Positions 23,920 to 33,175 of a stretch of DNA of 64,000 nt are shown here, piece by piece. The notes beneath the pieces are model-generated. The model was not told the origin of the DNA. It searched no databases and was given only the letters and a program-made list of their open reading frames with translations. The DNA is taken from the NCBI RefSeq assembly GCF_050433225.1, contig NZ_JBNPXQ010000007.1:1-64000 (forward strand), written 5' to 3'. Position 1 is the first letter of the stretch; each line of letters starts with the position of its first letter. This DNA is from Sphingomonas_D zeicaulis (GTDB lineage Bacteria > Pseudomonadota > Alphaproteobacteria > Sphingomonadales > Sphingomonadaceae). Both the position numbers and the translations under genes were made by a program.

Positions 23920-25476
23920 TCATTCCCCCAGAAAACCCCGGATCACCTCCATCGCGCGCGGCCAAGCCGGTTCCTGTTCCAGGATCAGATGATTGTTGCT
24001 TTCGAGCTGGACGAACTCGGCCCCCGCGATCCCCGCCGCCAGCGAGCGGCCCGACATGAAGGGGATCACCGCATCGTGCCGGGCGTGCAGCACCAATGTC
24101 GGCACCGTCACCTGCGACAGCAGGTTGCGCACGTCGATGTCGGCGAAGGCGAGCTGCAGGCGCACGGCATTGTCCGCCGAGGTAGAGAGCCGCTGCAGCT
24201 CGTTGAACCATTCCGCCTCCGCCGCGCTGGCGTCGGGAAAGAACAAGGTGGTGAACATCTGGCGGAAGGCGGGATTGTTTTGGCCCCAGCCCTGCCGGGT
24301 CAAGGTCAGCATCGCCTCGCGCTTCTCGATCTCCTCCGCCGAGGCGCGCTTGCGCCAGCCGGCGGCATAGCCGCCATAGAGCACGAGCTTGCGAACGCGT
24401 TCGGGGTGGCGGACGGCATAGGCGATGGCAACACTGCAGCCCTGCGAGATGCCGAGCAGGTCGAATCGCTCCAGCCCCGCGGCGTCCACCACGCTTTCGA
24501 GATCGTCGACGAACGCTTCGAACGAGATGTCCGGCGCGTTCCAGTCGGACAGGCCGTTGCCGCGCTCGTCATAGCGGATCAGCCGGCGATAGGCGACGAA
24601 GTGGCGGATCCAGTGCCGCCACACCGGACTGTTCCAGTCATGGTCGAGATGGTTGAGCCAATTGGCGGTCTTCACCAGCGGCGGCCCCTCCCCCACCACC
24701 GAATAGGCGAGGCCGGTGCCGTCACTGGCGGTGCAAAAGCGGATCTGCTGCGGCGGCAGCGCGACAGCCTGTTCCTCCGCCGCGCCGCCGCTGCCACGCA
24801 ACGCGGCGGGGATGGGCAGGTCGGCTTCGCGCAGCCGGGCGATGCCCAAGGCGCGCTGCTGCTCCGCCTCGTTCCGGCGGCCGGTCTTTTCGAGCAGCCC
24901 GATCAAGGCGGTGCGCGCAAGCGCGTCATAGGGATCGAGTACCGCCCAGCGTCGCGCAAGCTCAAGCGCGTCGTCGGCATCGAGCGGGCGTGAGACGAGT
25001 TCGCGCAGGATCGCGAGCTGCCAGCGCCGCACATCCTCGCGCATCGCGACCAGCCATGCCTGGAAAGTGTCGCAGCGCGGCAGGTCCAGCCCCTCCATGA
25101 ATTCACCCTGCAGCGCAGCCGCCGCGACGAGCACCGGCGTATCGAGCTTGCGGACGTCGGCGCTGCCGACGGCGCGCAGCCGCACCCAATCCACGTCCAT
25201 CCGCGCGCAATCCAGCGCCACCGTGTCGCGATCGGCGATCAGCCGGCAGCCGGCTTCGTCGTCGACCAGCGGGCGCAGCTTCGAGAGACTCCAGCGCAGC
25301 GCGCCGCGCGGATCGTCCGGCACGTCCCAGAACAAGGCGCACAGCCGGTCGCGCCGCGCCGAGCGCCCGGCAGCGGCGAGATAGCCGAGCAAGGCGCGCG
25401 TCTTCTTCGACGCGGGCAGCGCCACCGCCTGCCCGTCGCGGGCGAGCGCCATCGGCCCCAGCAGTTGGAGTTTCAT
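23920..25476 (-). CDS. BTAD transcriptional-activator / alpha-beta hydrolase fusion
   Basis: A 518-residue protein. Residues 1-90 look like the winged helix of SARP-type activators (LLGPMALARDGQAVALPASK), and 95-215 like the bacterial transcriptional activation domain. Residues 243-518 form an alpha/beta hydrolase with nucleophile Ser344 in GISQGC, Asp468 in HARHDAVIP and His496 in ESNNHLIL, a complete triad. A hydrolase attached to a DNA-binding activator suggests the hydrolase half senses or processes a small-molecule ligand. It is divergent from a four-gene cluster that it likely controls. SARP regulators are mainly known from actinobacteria, which makes this fusion notable in a proteobacterium. 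Confidence 0.8.
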   Translation of the reverse strand: MKLQLLGPMALARDGQAVALPASKKTRALLGYLAAAGRSARRDRLCALFWDVPDDPRGALRWSLSKLRPLVDDEAGCRLIADRDTVALDCARMDVDWVRLRAVGSADVRKLDTPVLVAAAALQGEFMEGLDLPRCDTFQAWLVAMREDVRRWQLAILRELVSRPLDADDALELARRWAVLDPYDALARTALIGLLEKTGRRNEAEQQRALGIARLREADLPIPAALRGSGGAAEEQAVALPPQQIRFCTASDGTGLAYSVVGEGPPLVKTANWLNHLDHDWNSPVWRHWIRHFVAYRRLIRYDERGNGLSDWNAPDISFEAFVDDLESVVDAAGLERFDLLGISQGCSVAIAYAVRHPERVRKLVLYGGYAAGWRKRASAEEIEKREAMLTLTRQGWGQNNPAFRQMFTTLFFPDASAAEAEWFNELQRLSTSADNAVRLQLAFADIDVRNLLSQVTVPTLVLHARHDAVIPFMSGRSLAAGIAGAEFVQLESNNHLILEQEPAWPRAMEVIRGFLGE

Positions 25477-25625
25477 GCCCCGCCCCCGTTTCCGCGGATC
25501 GTGTGAAACTACCAGAACGCGACCGTCACGACAATTTCAACGCCGATTCCAACGCTGCTTCCCATGAGCCGGGCGCAGAGGCTGTTCATCGGCCAATCAC
25601 GGCCGGAACATCGAAGGAAACCTCC

Positions 25626-25748
25626 ATGGACCGCACGTCAAGAACGTGGCTGCGTATGGTCGCAACCTCCGCGCTGGCGCTGTTCTGCAGCACCATCGCG
25701 TTGGCCAGTGCCACGCTCCCCGCCGTCACCACCGCGCCGCTCGCCTGA
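25626..25748 (+). CDS. 40-residue secreted peptide heading a di-iron/OsmC cluster
   Basis: A very short gene with a good ribosome site (GAAGGA, eight bases from the ATG). The peptide begins with a basic N-terminus and a signal helix (SALALFCSTIALASA), leaving about 12-14 residues after likely cleavage (ATLPAVTTAPLA). It is the first gene of the plus-strand cluster and lies 54 bases before the di-iron gene. It may be a secreted peptide, a substrate of the neighbouring enzymes, or a leader whose translation controls the operon. There is no homology I can name. Confidence 0.55.
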   Translation: MDRTSRTWLRMVATSALALFCSTIALASATLPAVTTAPLA

Positions 25749-25802
25749 GCAGCGCGGTGCGCCTTTCCGAAGAACCGGACCAGAATAGTCAGGGAGTGTT
25801 TC

Positions 25803-26714
25803 ATGTACCATGATTTCACCTATGGCGCCGTGCTCGCATCCTCGCAGCGCGCCGCCTGGACGATCGAGGACGTGCTGCCGGCCGGCGCCGCGCTCGATTT
25901 CACCCGCCCGTTCCTGCCGGGCCTGTTTGCCCGCACCGCCTGGGCGCCTTTCCTCTCCGATGCCGAGCGGCTGACGCTCAACCATATCCGCGGCCATGAT
26001 TATCTGTGCCTGTTCGGGCTGGTGGAGGAATTCATCCTGCCCTTCGTGCTCGATCATGCCCGCCCGCAACTGAACGGCGACGATCTGCGCGTGCGCGCGC
26101 TGCTGCAGTTCGCTGGCGAGGAAGCCAAGCATATCCATCTTTTCAAGCGCTTCCATGCGCTGTTCCGCGCCGGCTTCGGGCAGGATTGCGGCATGATCGG
26201 CCCGGCCGAGGCGATCGCCGCCGAGATCCTCGCGCATGATCCGCTCGCGGTCGCGCTCGCCATCCTCCAGATCGAATGGATGACGCAGGCGCATTATGTG
26301 GAAAGCGTCCGCGACGACGGCGCGATCGATCCGCTGTTCAAGAGCCTGCTCAAGCATCACTGGATGGAGGAGGCACAGCACGCGCGGCTCGACACTTTGA
26401 TGGTCGAGGCACTGGCCGAGGGCCGCGACGCGGCGGGCATCATGGCGGCGTTCGAGGGCTATCTGGCGATCGGCGCCTATCTCGATGGCGGCCTTCGCCA
26501 GCAGGCGGCGTTCAACCTCGACGCGCTGGAGCAGCGCATCGGCCGCACGCTGCCGGCGGACGAACGCGCCACGCTGCTCGACCAGCAGCACCAGGCCGCG
26601 CGCTTCACCTTCCTCGGATCCGGCATGATCCATCCCCGCTTCCGCGCGACGGTGGGCGGCCTTTCGCAGGCCGCGCTCGACCGGCTCGAAGCCATCACCC
26701 CCGCCTTCTTCTGA
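25803..26714 (+). CDS. AurF-like di-iron oxygenase family protein
   Basis: A 303-residue all-helical protein with two di-iron half-sites: Glu75/76 (LVEEFILP) with EEAKH at 106-110, and Glu158 (QIEWMTQAH) with EEAQH at 189-193. The spacing and sequence around EEAQHARLD resemble the AurF (p-aminobenzoate N-oxygenase) family. AurF-type enzymes use two irons and O2 to oxidise amines or other small substrates. The substrate here is unknown. It is second in a cluster with a signal-bearing peptide, an OsmC peroxidase-like protein and a TPR protein. Confidence 0.7.
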   Translation: MYHDFTYGAVLASSQRAAWTIEDVLPAGAALDFTRPFLPGLFARTAWAPFLSDAERLTLNHIRGHDYLCLFGLVEEFILPFVLDHARPQLNGDDLRVRALLQFAGEEAKHIHLFKRFHALFRAGFGQDCGMIGPAEAIAAEILAHDPLAVALAILQIEWMTQAHYVESVRDDGAIDPLFKSLLKHHWMEEAQHARLDTLMVEALAEGRDAAGIMAAFEGYLAIGAYLDGGLRQQAAFNLDALEQRIGRTLPADERATLLDQQHQAARFTFLGSGMIHPRFRATVGGLSQAALDRLEAITPAFF

Positions 26715-26737
26715 CCGCCCAAAAAAGGATGACGCAC

Positions 26738-27304
26738 ATGACCGACCAGATGATTGCTACCCGCCCGATCAACGGCATCGACGTTCCCGCCATCGGCGCG
26801 ATGGTGCAACAGATCCAGGCCGATCCTGAAAAGGCGATCGTTCGCTTCCGCGTGAAGACGCGCTGGACCGGGCAGACACGCAGCGAGACGGTGATCGAGG
26901 GCTTCGAACTGGGCGGCGAGGCAGTGGCGCGCCGCTTCAAGGTGGCGGCGGACGAACCCGCCGAACTCCTCGGCGGCAACAGCGCCCCCAATCCGCAGGA
27001 ATTGCTGATGACCGCGCTCAACGCCTGCATGACGGTGGGCTATGTCGCGCAGGCGGCGATCCACGGCATCACGCTCGACACGATGGAGATCGAAACGCAC
27101 GGCCAGCTCGACCTGCGCGGCTTCCTCGGCCTCGATGAGAGCGTGCCTCCGGGCTATCGCCAGCTCGATTATACCGTTCGCATCGGCGGCGACGGCGCGC
27201 CCGAACAGTTCGAGGCGATCCACCAGGCGGTGATGAAGACTTCCCCGAACTTCTTCAATCTGAACCAGCCGATCTGTATGAACGGCCGGCTGGAGATTGT
27301 TTGA
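26738..27304 (+). CDS. OsmC family protein
   Basis: A 188-residue protein. I start it at 26738, eight bases after AAGGA. The OsmC/Ohr fold has the two cysteines of this family: Cys97 in ALNACMTVG and Cys180 in NQPICMNG, typically the peroxidatic and resolving pair that reduces organic hydroperoxides. It lacks the tight Ohr signature and is closer to the wider OsmC group, whose substrates are often unknown. In this cluster it might remove peroxide by-products of the di-iron enzyme, or act on a shared intermediate. Confidence 0.82.
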   Translation: MTDQMIATRPINGIDVPAIGAMVQQIQADPEKAIVRFRVKTRWTGQTRSETVIEGFELGGEAVARRFKVAADEPAELLGGNSAPNPQELLMTALNACMTVGYVAQAAIHGITLDTMEIETHGQLDLRGFLGLDESVPPGYRQLDYTVRIGGDGAPEQFEAIHQAVMKTSPNFFNLNQPICMNGRLEIV

Positions 27305-27364
27305 CTTGTCATTGACCTCCCCGACGCTGCGCGCCGGGGAGAAGATTTCTCCACGGAGCACAGC

Positions 27365-28696
27365 ATGAAGACCGACCGTTACGGCAACCCCGTCTCCACC
27401 CCGTCCGCCACTGCGCTGGCGCGCTATGACGAGGCGCTGGAGCTGATCCGCCTCTATCATGGCGATCCGATCGCGGCGCTCGACGCGGCGCTGGCCGAGG
27501 ATCCGCGCTTCGCCGCGGCGTGGGCGGCACGCGCGGCGGTGCTCGTGCAGCAGCAGGACGCAGCCTATCTGCCCGAGGCGCGGCGCTCGATCGCCGAGGG
27601 GCTGGCCGTGGCCGCGAGCGCGCGCGATCGTTCGATGCTGGCCGCCTGCACCGACTGGGCGGCCGGGCGCGTCGGCGCCGCGGTCGCCGGCTTCACCGCG
27701 ATCGCACGCGAGGCACCGCGCGACCTGCTCGCGCTGCAGACCGCGCATGTCGGCCATTTCTACCTTGGCCGCGCCACCGACCTGCGCGACGCACCGCTGC
27801 AGGCGCTGCGCGCGTGGGACGAGCGGGATCCGGCGTACCACTCGCTGCTCGGCATGGCGGCGTTCGGGTTGGAAGAATGCGGCGACTATGCCGGCGCCGA
27901 GGCGATGGGCCGCCGCGCCGTGGACCTTGACCCGCGCGATGGCTGGGCGGTGCATGCGGTGGCGCATGTCCACGAGATGCTCGGCCAAACCGCGGAGGGC
28001 ATCGCCTGGCTGACCGACCAGCCCGAGGCGCTCGCCCAGATCAACGGCTTCGCCTACCATAATTGGTGGCACCTCGCGCTGCTCCACCTCGATCGCGGCG
28101 ATCATGACGCCGTGCTGGCGCTCTATGACCGCAAGGTCCGCCCCGATCCCTCAGCCGACGTGATGCTCGAATGGATCGACGCGTCGGCGCTGCTGTGGCG
28201 GCTGCGGCTGGAGGGCGTGGATGTGGGGGACCGTTTCGAGCCGCTGGCGGATTGCTGGCTGCGCGCGCTCGACCAGCGCATCTATGCGTTCAACGATCTC
28301 CACGCGTTGATGGCGTTGCTCGGCGCCGGGCGGCGTATCGAGGCGGCGGGGCTGCTCGCCAACGTCGCGCGCGCGGCGGGCGGCTGCGGCGACAATGCGG
28401 TGATGGCCGCCCGCGTCGGCCTGCCGCTGGCCGGCGCCTTCGTCGACCATGTCGAAGGCCGCCACGCCGCCGCTGTCGAGGCCATCCTCGCGGTCCGCGG
28501 CTCCGCCCAGCGCTTTGGCGGCTCACACGCCCAGCGCGACGTGCTGACCCTCACGGCGTTCCACGCCGCTCTCGTCGGCGGCATGACCGGCACCGCCCGG
28601 GCGCTGGCGCATGAACGGATCACCCACAAGCCGGAAAGCGTGTGGGCGCGGCGGCTGGTCGCACTGGCCAACGACAAAATCCGCGCGGCGGCGTGA
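27365..28696 (+). CDS. tetratricopeptide-repeat protein resembling TTC38
   Basis: A 443-residue soluble protein made mostly of helix pairs with TPR-like periodicity (ALARYDEALELIRLYHGDPI, RFAAAWAARAAVLVQQQDA, AEAMGRRAVDLDPRDGWAVH). The central block with VHAVAHVHEMLGQTAEGIAW and FAYHNWWHLALLHLDRGDH is like the conserved core of eukaryotic TTC38 and its bacterial relatives. It has no signal peptide or catalytic motif. The function of the family is not known. It closes the cluster, 60 bases after OsmC, and could scaffold or bind the products or enzymes of the other genes. Confidence 0.75.
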   Translation: MKTDRYGNPVSTPSATALARYDEALELIRLYHGDPIAALDAALAEDPRFAAAWAARAAVLVQQQDAAYLPEARRSIAEGLAVAASARDRSMLAACTDWAAGRVGAAVAGFTAIAREAPRDLLALQTAHVGHFYLGRATDLRDAPLQALRAWDERDPAYHSLLGMAAFGLEECGDYAGAEAMGRRAVDLDPRDGWAVHAVAHVHEMLGQTAEGIAWLTDQPEALAQINGFAYHNWWHLALLHLDRGDHDAVLALYDRKVRPDPSADVMLEWIDASALLWRLRLEGVDVGDRFEPLADCWLRALDQRIYAFNDLHALMALLGAGRRIEAAGLLANVARAAGGCGDNAVMAARVGLPLAGAFVDHVEGRHAAAVEAILAVRGSAQRFGGSHAQRDVLTLTAFHAALVGGMTGTARALAHERITHKPESVWARRLVALANDKIRAAA

Positions 28697-28714
28697 GGGC
28701 AGTCCGGCACCCTC

Positions 28715-28741
28715 AAGTTTCGGGGAGACAATACTCAACTT
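28715..28741. repeat. single copy of the TTTCGGGGA(C/G)A repeat
   Basis: AAGTT-TCGGGGAGACAATACTC-AACTT lies between convergent genes. The core TTTCGGGGAGACAATACTCAA matches the arms of the longer repeat at 34805-34897 (same TTTCGGGGA.ACAATAC core). Repeats of this kind are commonly found near REP-associated tyrosine transposases. No transposase gene is in this window. Confidence 0.6.
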
Positions 28742-28748
28742 CTGCCTA

Positions 28749-30038
28749 CTACGGCGTCGGCACGATGCCCACCTGGTTGCTGTTGTAGAAGATCACCGCC
28801 ACCGCCCCCGGCAGCACCGCGATGCCGCGGGGGCCCTTGCCCAGGAATTCGGCGACGCGGCGATCGGTGAAGGCCTGGTTGAAGCCGCGCTTGCCCGTGC
28901 CGCGCCAAAACACCAGCTTGCCCGATTCCCGCGCCGCCGCGACCAGATCGGGCACGCCATCGCCGTCGAGATCGGCGAGATAGACGTCGCGGATCTCGTC
29001 GGCGGTCACCTCGCCGCGCTTCGCGGTCTGCGCGGTGAAGGAGCCGTCGAAGGTGAAGCGGTCCGCGTCGTTGCGTAGCACGACGACATTGTCGCTGGTG
29101 CTGCGGTTGCCGACGATGATGTCGGCGCGGCCGTCGCCGTCCAGATCGCCGGCCTTCAGATGATAGGGGATGCGGCCGAACGAGGGCGAACGCCGCCACG
29201 GTGCGAAGCCGCCCTTGCCGTCGCCCTTCCAGACCTCGACGAGGTTGGATTCATACATCGAGAAAGCGAGGTCGAGCACGCCGTCGCCGTCGAAGTCGGC
29301 GGGCGCGATGTCACGCGGGCCGCCGAGGAGCTGGTCATAGGGTGCGGCCTGCTGCGGGTAGCGGACCTGCCGGAAGCGACGACCGCCATCGTTGATCAGC
29401 ACGAAGAACAGGTTGGACTGGTAGGAGACCGTCACGATGTCCGGCCGCCCGTCACCATTCACATCCGCGATGATCGCCGAGGTCAGGCCGGGCGTGGGGT
29501 AGCGCGGCTCGCCCTTGTCATCGAGGCCATATTCATTGACCAGCCCATCATCCGGAAAGCGGATGAACCGCGTCGGTTCGAACAGCGCCGCGCGATCCTT
29601 CGCGCCATAGAGGATCGCAAGGTCGCGCCCGTCATTGGACTGGTAATTGGGCACGACCACATCCGCCCGGCCATCGCCGTCGAGATCGCCGATCGCCGAA
29701 TGATAGGGGCCGAAGCCGACGGGGAAGTCGCGCCGCACCCACGCCCCCTCCCGCCCCGGATTGAGATAGATGGTGAGCTGGTCGTTCGCCGGCCGCGCCA
29801 GTCTGGGCGACAGCAATTCGCCGCGACACGGGATGATCAGGTCGGGCAGGCCGTCTCCATTCACGTCGCCCGAGGAGATCTGGTAAGGCCCGGTGCAGAC
29901 CGGCAGCATCACCGCATGCTGCGCAGCATTTTGTGCGTTCCAGCGGGACCACCGCCCGTCCTCCCCTGCCGGCGTGACCGTGGCGGCGAGGCCGGCGAGC
30001 ATCGCCAGCAGGCCGGCGGCGATGGTCCCGAAGGTCAT
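28749..30038 (-). CDS. secreted FG-GAP/VCBS repeat protein
   Basis: A 429-residue exported protein with a signal peptide and six calcium-binding repeats of the type GDxDGDGxxD: GDVNGDGLPDLI, GDLDGDGRADVV, ADVNGDGRPDIV, ADFDGDGVLDLA, GDLDGDGRADII and ADLDGDGVPDLV. They form a beta-propeller as in integrin-like domains. No catalytic part is attached, so it is probably a binding protein. It starts 20 bases after the stop of the TonB receptor and has a GGGAGG site, so it belongs to the FecI-FecR-receptor operon. It may bind the substrate or the receptor at the cell surface. Confidence 0.82.
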   Translation of the reverse strand: MTFGTIAAGLLAMLAGLAATVTPAGEDGRWSRWNAQNAAQHAVMLPVCTGPYQISSGDVNGDGLPDLIIPCRGELLSPRLARPANDQLTIYLNPGREGAWVRRDFPVGFGPYHSAIGDLDGDGRADVVVPNYQSNDGRDLAILYGAKDRAALFEPTRFIRFPDDGLVNEYGLDDKGEPRYPTPGLTSAIIADVNGDGRPDIVTVSYQSNLFFVLINDGGRRFRQVRYPQQAAPYDQLLGGPRDIAPADFDGDGVLDLAFSMYESNLVEVWKGDGKGGFAPWRRSPSFGRIPYHLKAGDLDGDGRADIIVGNRSTSDNVVVLRNDADRFTFDGSFTAQTAKRGEVTADEIRDVYLADLDGDGVPDLVAAARESGKLVFWRGTGKRGFNQAFTDRRVAEFLGKGPRGIAVLPGAVAVIFYNSNQVGIVPTP

Positions 30039-30057
30039 GCGTCTTTCCTCCCGCCGA

Positions 30058-33000
30058 TCAGAACTGGAAGCGCACGCCGGCGCGGAACGAGCGGCCGATC
30101 ACGTCATAATAGGTCTGCGAGATGCCGATCTGCGCGCTGCCGATGCCGGTGCCCGCGGGGGCATAGGGCGCCGGCGCCTTGTTCGCGACATTGTCTACCG
30201 CGGCATAGAGCTTGACCTGATCGGTCAGCGCGACGCTGGCGGAAAGGTCGATATAGAAGGCGCCGTCGACATGATTGTTGTCGATCGTGCGGTTGAGGCT
30301 GGTCGAGGTCGGGCAGTTGCTGCTGCATTCGATGAAGCTGGTCGAAAGCACGCCATCGCTGAAACCGCGGCCGGTGACCGAGGCGGAAAGCGGCCCCTTC
30401 TCCAGCACGATCTCGCCCAGGTAGCGCCACTTCGGCACGCCATTATTGTCGCCGAGGCTGGAGGTCGGCGGGTTGATGCCATTGTCGACGCTGGCTTCGA
30501 GATAGCGCGTCGCGAGGCCGCGGATCGCAAGGCTGCCGTCGCCCAGCCCGCCCGCGATCGACGACAGCGGCACGCGATAGCCCGCCTCGAAGTCGAGCCC
30601 GCGCACGGTCTGGCGGCTGAGATTGATCGGGCGCAGGAAGATCTCGGTCATGAAGCCGTTGGCGTCCCGCTCGATCAGGTCGCACAGCGAGGCATTGCCC
30701 TGAAAGCACTGGTTGATGATCGTGCTGGACGACAAGGTGGCGATCGCCCCCTTCACGCCGATGTCGAAATAATCGACCGAGGCGGAAAAGCCCGGCAGGA
30801 AGCGCGGCTGGAAGATCGCGCCGAGGTTGAGCGTGTCCGCCTTTTCCGGATCGACGATCGGGTTGCCGACCGTGGTCTGGAAGACGGTATAGGCCTGGTT
30901 GTTGTTGAACGGATCGACCAATGTCGTCGTGTTGGTCTGCCCGGCGAGGAAGAGTTCGGAGAGGTTGCCGGCGCGGATGTCGCGCGAACGGGTGACGCGG
31001 AATTTGATGTCCGGGATCGGCGCATAGGTGAGGCCGAGCTTCCACGTCGTGACATAGCCCGAGGTGCTGTAGTCGGTCGCGCGCACCGCGGCGTTGAGGT
31101 CGAGCGCATCGGCGAAGCGCGTTTCCGCCGCCAGCGGCACGACCAGTTCGAGGAACGCCTCGTTGACGGTGAAGCTGCCGTGGATCGGCTTGTAATTGCC
31201 CGCCCAATAGCTGTTCCCCAGCGACATCGCGTCGCTCTCACCCTCTTCCTTCTCCCGGCGATGCTCGGCACCGAACGCCAGCGACACCGGCCCCGCCCAG
31301 GTGGAGAGCGGCTCGCCGCGCACCGTGGCCGAAATCACGTCCTGCGTGATCTTGGCGTTGAGGTAGGAATGGCCGAGGACATAGTCGAGCGCCGCGTCCG
31401 ACGCGACGCCGGTGCCGAGGATGTTGAGCGGCACGCAGCCATTGTTCGGGTTGGTCAGCGTGGAACGGCAGACGATCGCGCCGCTGGGCGACCGCACTGC
31501 GTCGATCGCCGCGCGATAATTGGCGGTGATCGGCACATTGGTGCCGTTGAAGAATTTGCTGATGTTGCGGTTCGCGCGAACGATCCACTTCCAGTCGGTG
31601 CCGAACAGGTCTGTGCTGCCTTCCGCGCCCACCGCATAGCGATAGAGATCGTGCCGCGTCTCGGTGACGATGCCGCCGATCGCCGCGTTCCAGCTCCCGA
31701 CGTTGAGCGAGGTTTCGCCCAGCGCAGCCATCCGCTGGCGCACCTCTTCGGGCAGGAAGGCATTGTCGCGCTGGATGATCAGCCCGCCGAAATTGAACAT
31801 CGGCGTGCCGGTCGTCTTGGTCCGCGCCTCGACATAGGAGAATTCGCCGAACAGCTCGACATTATCGAGCACTTCATAGCTCAGCCGCGCGAAGGCGCTC
31901 TTGTGCGAGACTTCAGGGTCGAGATCCTGCGGGCCGTTGCCGAAATCGGTGTAGCGCCAGTCGCCGCCGACCATGAAGGGATTGTTGACCACCGAGCCGA
32001 AATTGAGCTGCGCGGGGGTGCCGCCGGGGCCGAAATAGAGGCCGCGCAGCGGGCCGGTGGTGACGATCGCGCCGGGCGCGACCGTGCTGTAGCCGACGCC
32101 GTCGCGCACCAGATATTCGGGCTGGCCGTTGGTGGCGGTGTAGTTCGGGTTGAACAGTGTCTTGCGGCCGCGATACCAGTCACGCGGCATGCCATCGATG
32201 CCCTCGCTGAACCAATGCTCGCCGCTGACGAGGATGTGGCCGCGGCCACCCGCGAAGTCGCTGCCCGCGCTCAGCGAGACCTTGTAGTTGGCATCGTCGC
32301 CATAGGTGGTGATGCCACCCTGGACATTGCCCTTCACGCCCGTGAAATCCTTGTCGAGCACGAAGTTGACGACGCCGGCCACCGCATCCGAGCCCCAGGC
32401 GGCGGAGGCGCCGCCGGTGACGATGTCGACACGCTTGACCAGCGCGCTGGGGATCGAATTGGCATCGACGAAGCCGTTGAGCGAGGCGGCGGGCAGCCGC
32501 TGGCTGTCGAACAGCACGAGCGTGCGGGTCGGCCCGAGGTTGCGCAGGTTGAGCGTTGAAATGCCCATGAAGCCGCCGCTGATGTTGCTGGCGGTGTTGC
32601 GCGGATTGTTGCTGCCGGCGAGCGCGGGCAGACGGTTGATCTGCTCGGCGATGTTGATCTGCGCGGAGCGTTCGATCTCAAGCTGGCCAAGCACCGTTGT
32701 CGGCGTCGGCGCCTCATAGCCGTCGCGGACGATGCGCGATCCGGTGACGACCAGCGCGCTGTCGTCGTTGCGCGCTTCGCCGGCGAGGATCGCGGTGCGG
32801 CCGTCGAACGAGCGGATGGTGAGGCCGGTATCGGCGATCAGCGCTTCCAGCGCGGCGCGGGTTTCGAGCCGGCCCTTGACCGCATTGGTCTGGCGCCCCT
32901 CGACGTCGCGGCCGGCGGCGATGATCTGGATGCCCGCCTGCCGCGCCAGTTCCTTCACGCCCGAGGCCGCGCCCTGCGCCGCCACATCGAACGCACGCAC

Positions 33001-33084
33001 CTGCGCCTGCGCGGCGGCAGGCAAGCCGATAGCGGCTGCGACTGCGACAATTGCCGCGGTCGCACGATAATATCGCGAATTCAT
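30058..33084 (-). CDS. TonB-dependent receptor with STN signalling domain
   Basis: A 1008-residue outer-membrane receptor. After a signal peptide (to about residue 28) it has an STN domain (about 30-95; FDVAAQGAASGVKELARQAG, typical of FecA-type signalling). The plug follows (about 110-230, with ALVVTGSRIVRDG) and then a large barrel ending FRAGVRFQF. The STN domain contacts an anti-sigma FecR protein, and fecR and fecI genes lie just upstream, so this receptor both imports and signals. The neighbour FG-GAP protein and the polysaccharide genes of the window favour a glycan or other organic ligand, but an iron complex cannot be ruled out. Confidence 0.9.
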   Translation of the reverse strand: MNSRYYRATAAIVAVAAAIGLPAAAQAQVRAFDVAAQGAASGVKELARQAGIQIIAAGRDVEGRQTNAVKGRLETRAALEALIADTGLTIRSFDGRTAILAGEARNDDSALVVTGSRIVRDGYEAPTPTTVLGQLEIERSAQINIAEQINRLPALAGSNNPRNTASNISGGFMGISTLNLRNLGPTRTLVLFDSQRLPAASLNGFVDANSIPSALVKRVDIVTGGASAAWGSDAVAGVVNFVLDKDFTGVKGNVQGGITTYGDDANYKVSLSAGSDFAGGRGHILVSGEHWFSEGIDGMPRDWYRGRKTLFNPNYTATNGQPEYLVRDGVGYSTVAPGAIVTTGPLRGLYFGPGGTPAQLNFGSVVNNPFMVGGDWRYTDFGNGPQDLDPEVSHKSAFARLSYEVLDNVELFGEFSYVEARTKTTGTPMFNFGGLIIQRDNAFLPEEVRQRMAALGETSLNVGSWNAAIGGIVTETRHDLYRYAVGAEGSTDLFGTDWKWIVRANRNISKFFNGTNVPITANYRAAIDAVRSPSGAIVCRSTLTNPNNGCVPLNILGTGVASDAALDYVLGHSYLNAKITQDVISATVRGEPLSTWAGPVSLAFGAEHRREKEEGESDAMSLGNSYWAGNYKPIHGSFTVNEAFLELVVPLAAETRFADALDLNAAVRATDYSTSGYVTTWKLGLTYAPIPDIKFRVTRSRDIRAGNLSELFLAGQTNTTTLVDPFNNNQAYTVFQTTVGNPIVDPEKADTLNLGAIFQPRFLPGFSASVDYFDIGVKGAIATLSSSTIINQCFQGNASLCDLIERDANGFMTEIFLRPINLSRQTVRGLDFEAGYRVPLSSIAGGLGDGSLAIRGLATRYLEASVDNGINPPTSSLGDNNGVPKWRYLGEIVLEKGPLSASVTGRGFSDGVLSTSFIECSSNCPTSTSLNRTIDNNHVDGAFYIDLSASVALTDQVKLYAAVDNVANKAPAPYAPAGTGIGSAQIGISQTYYDVIGRSFRAGVRFQF

Positions 33085-33175
33085 GAACAGTCCCCGCTTG
33101 TTGGTTTCAAGGACAAGGACGGGAGAGGTCGTGATTTTCCGTCAGCGGACTTCACATTAATTATCCGCGACGATT

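Noticed and set aside
29893..32559. An 888-codon open frame on the plus strand opposite the TonB receptor
   Set aside because: It is a shadow of the receptor's third-base GC bias. Its residues are charged and repetitive (many RRG, RDR, VERR), with no domain, while the minus strand has signal peptide, STN, plug and barrel.
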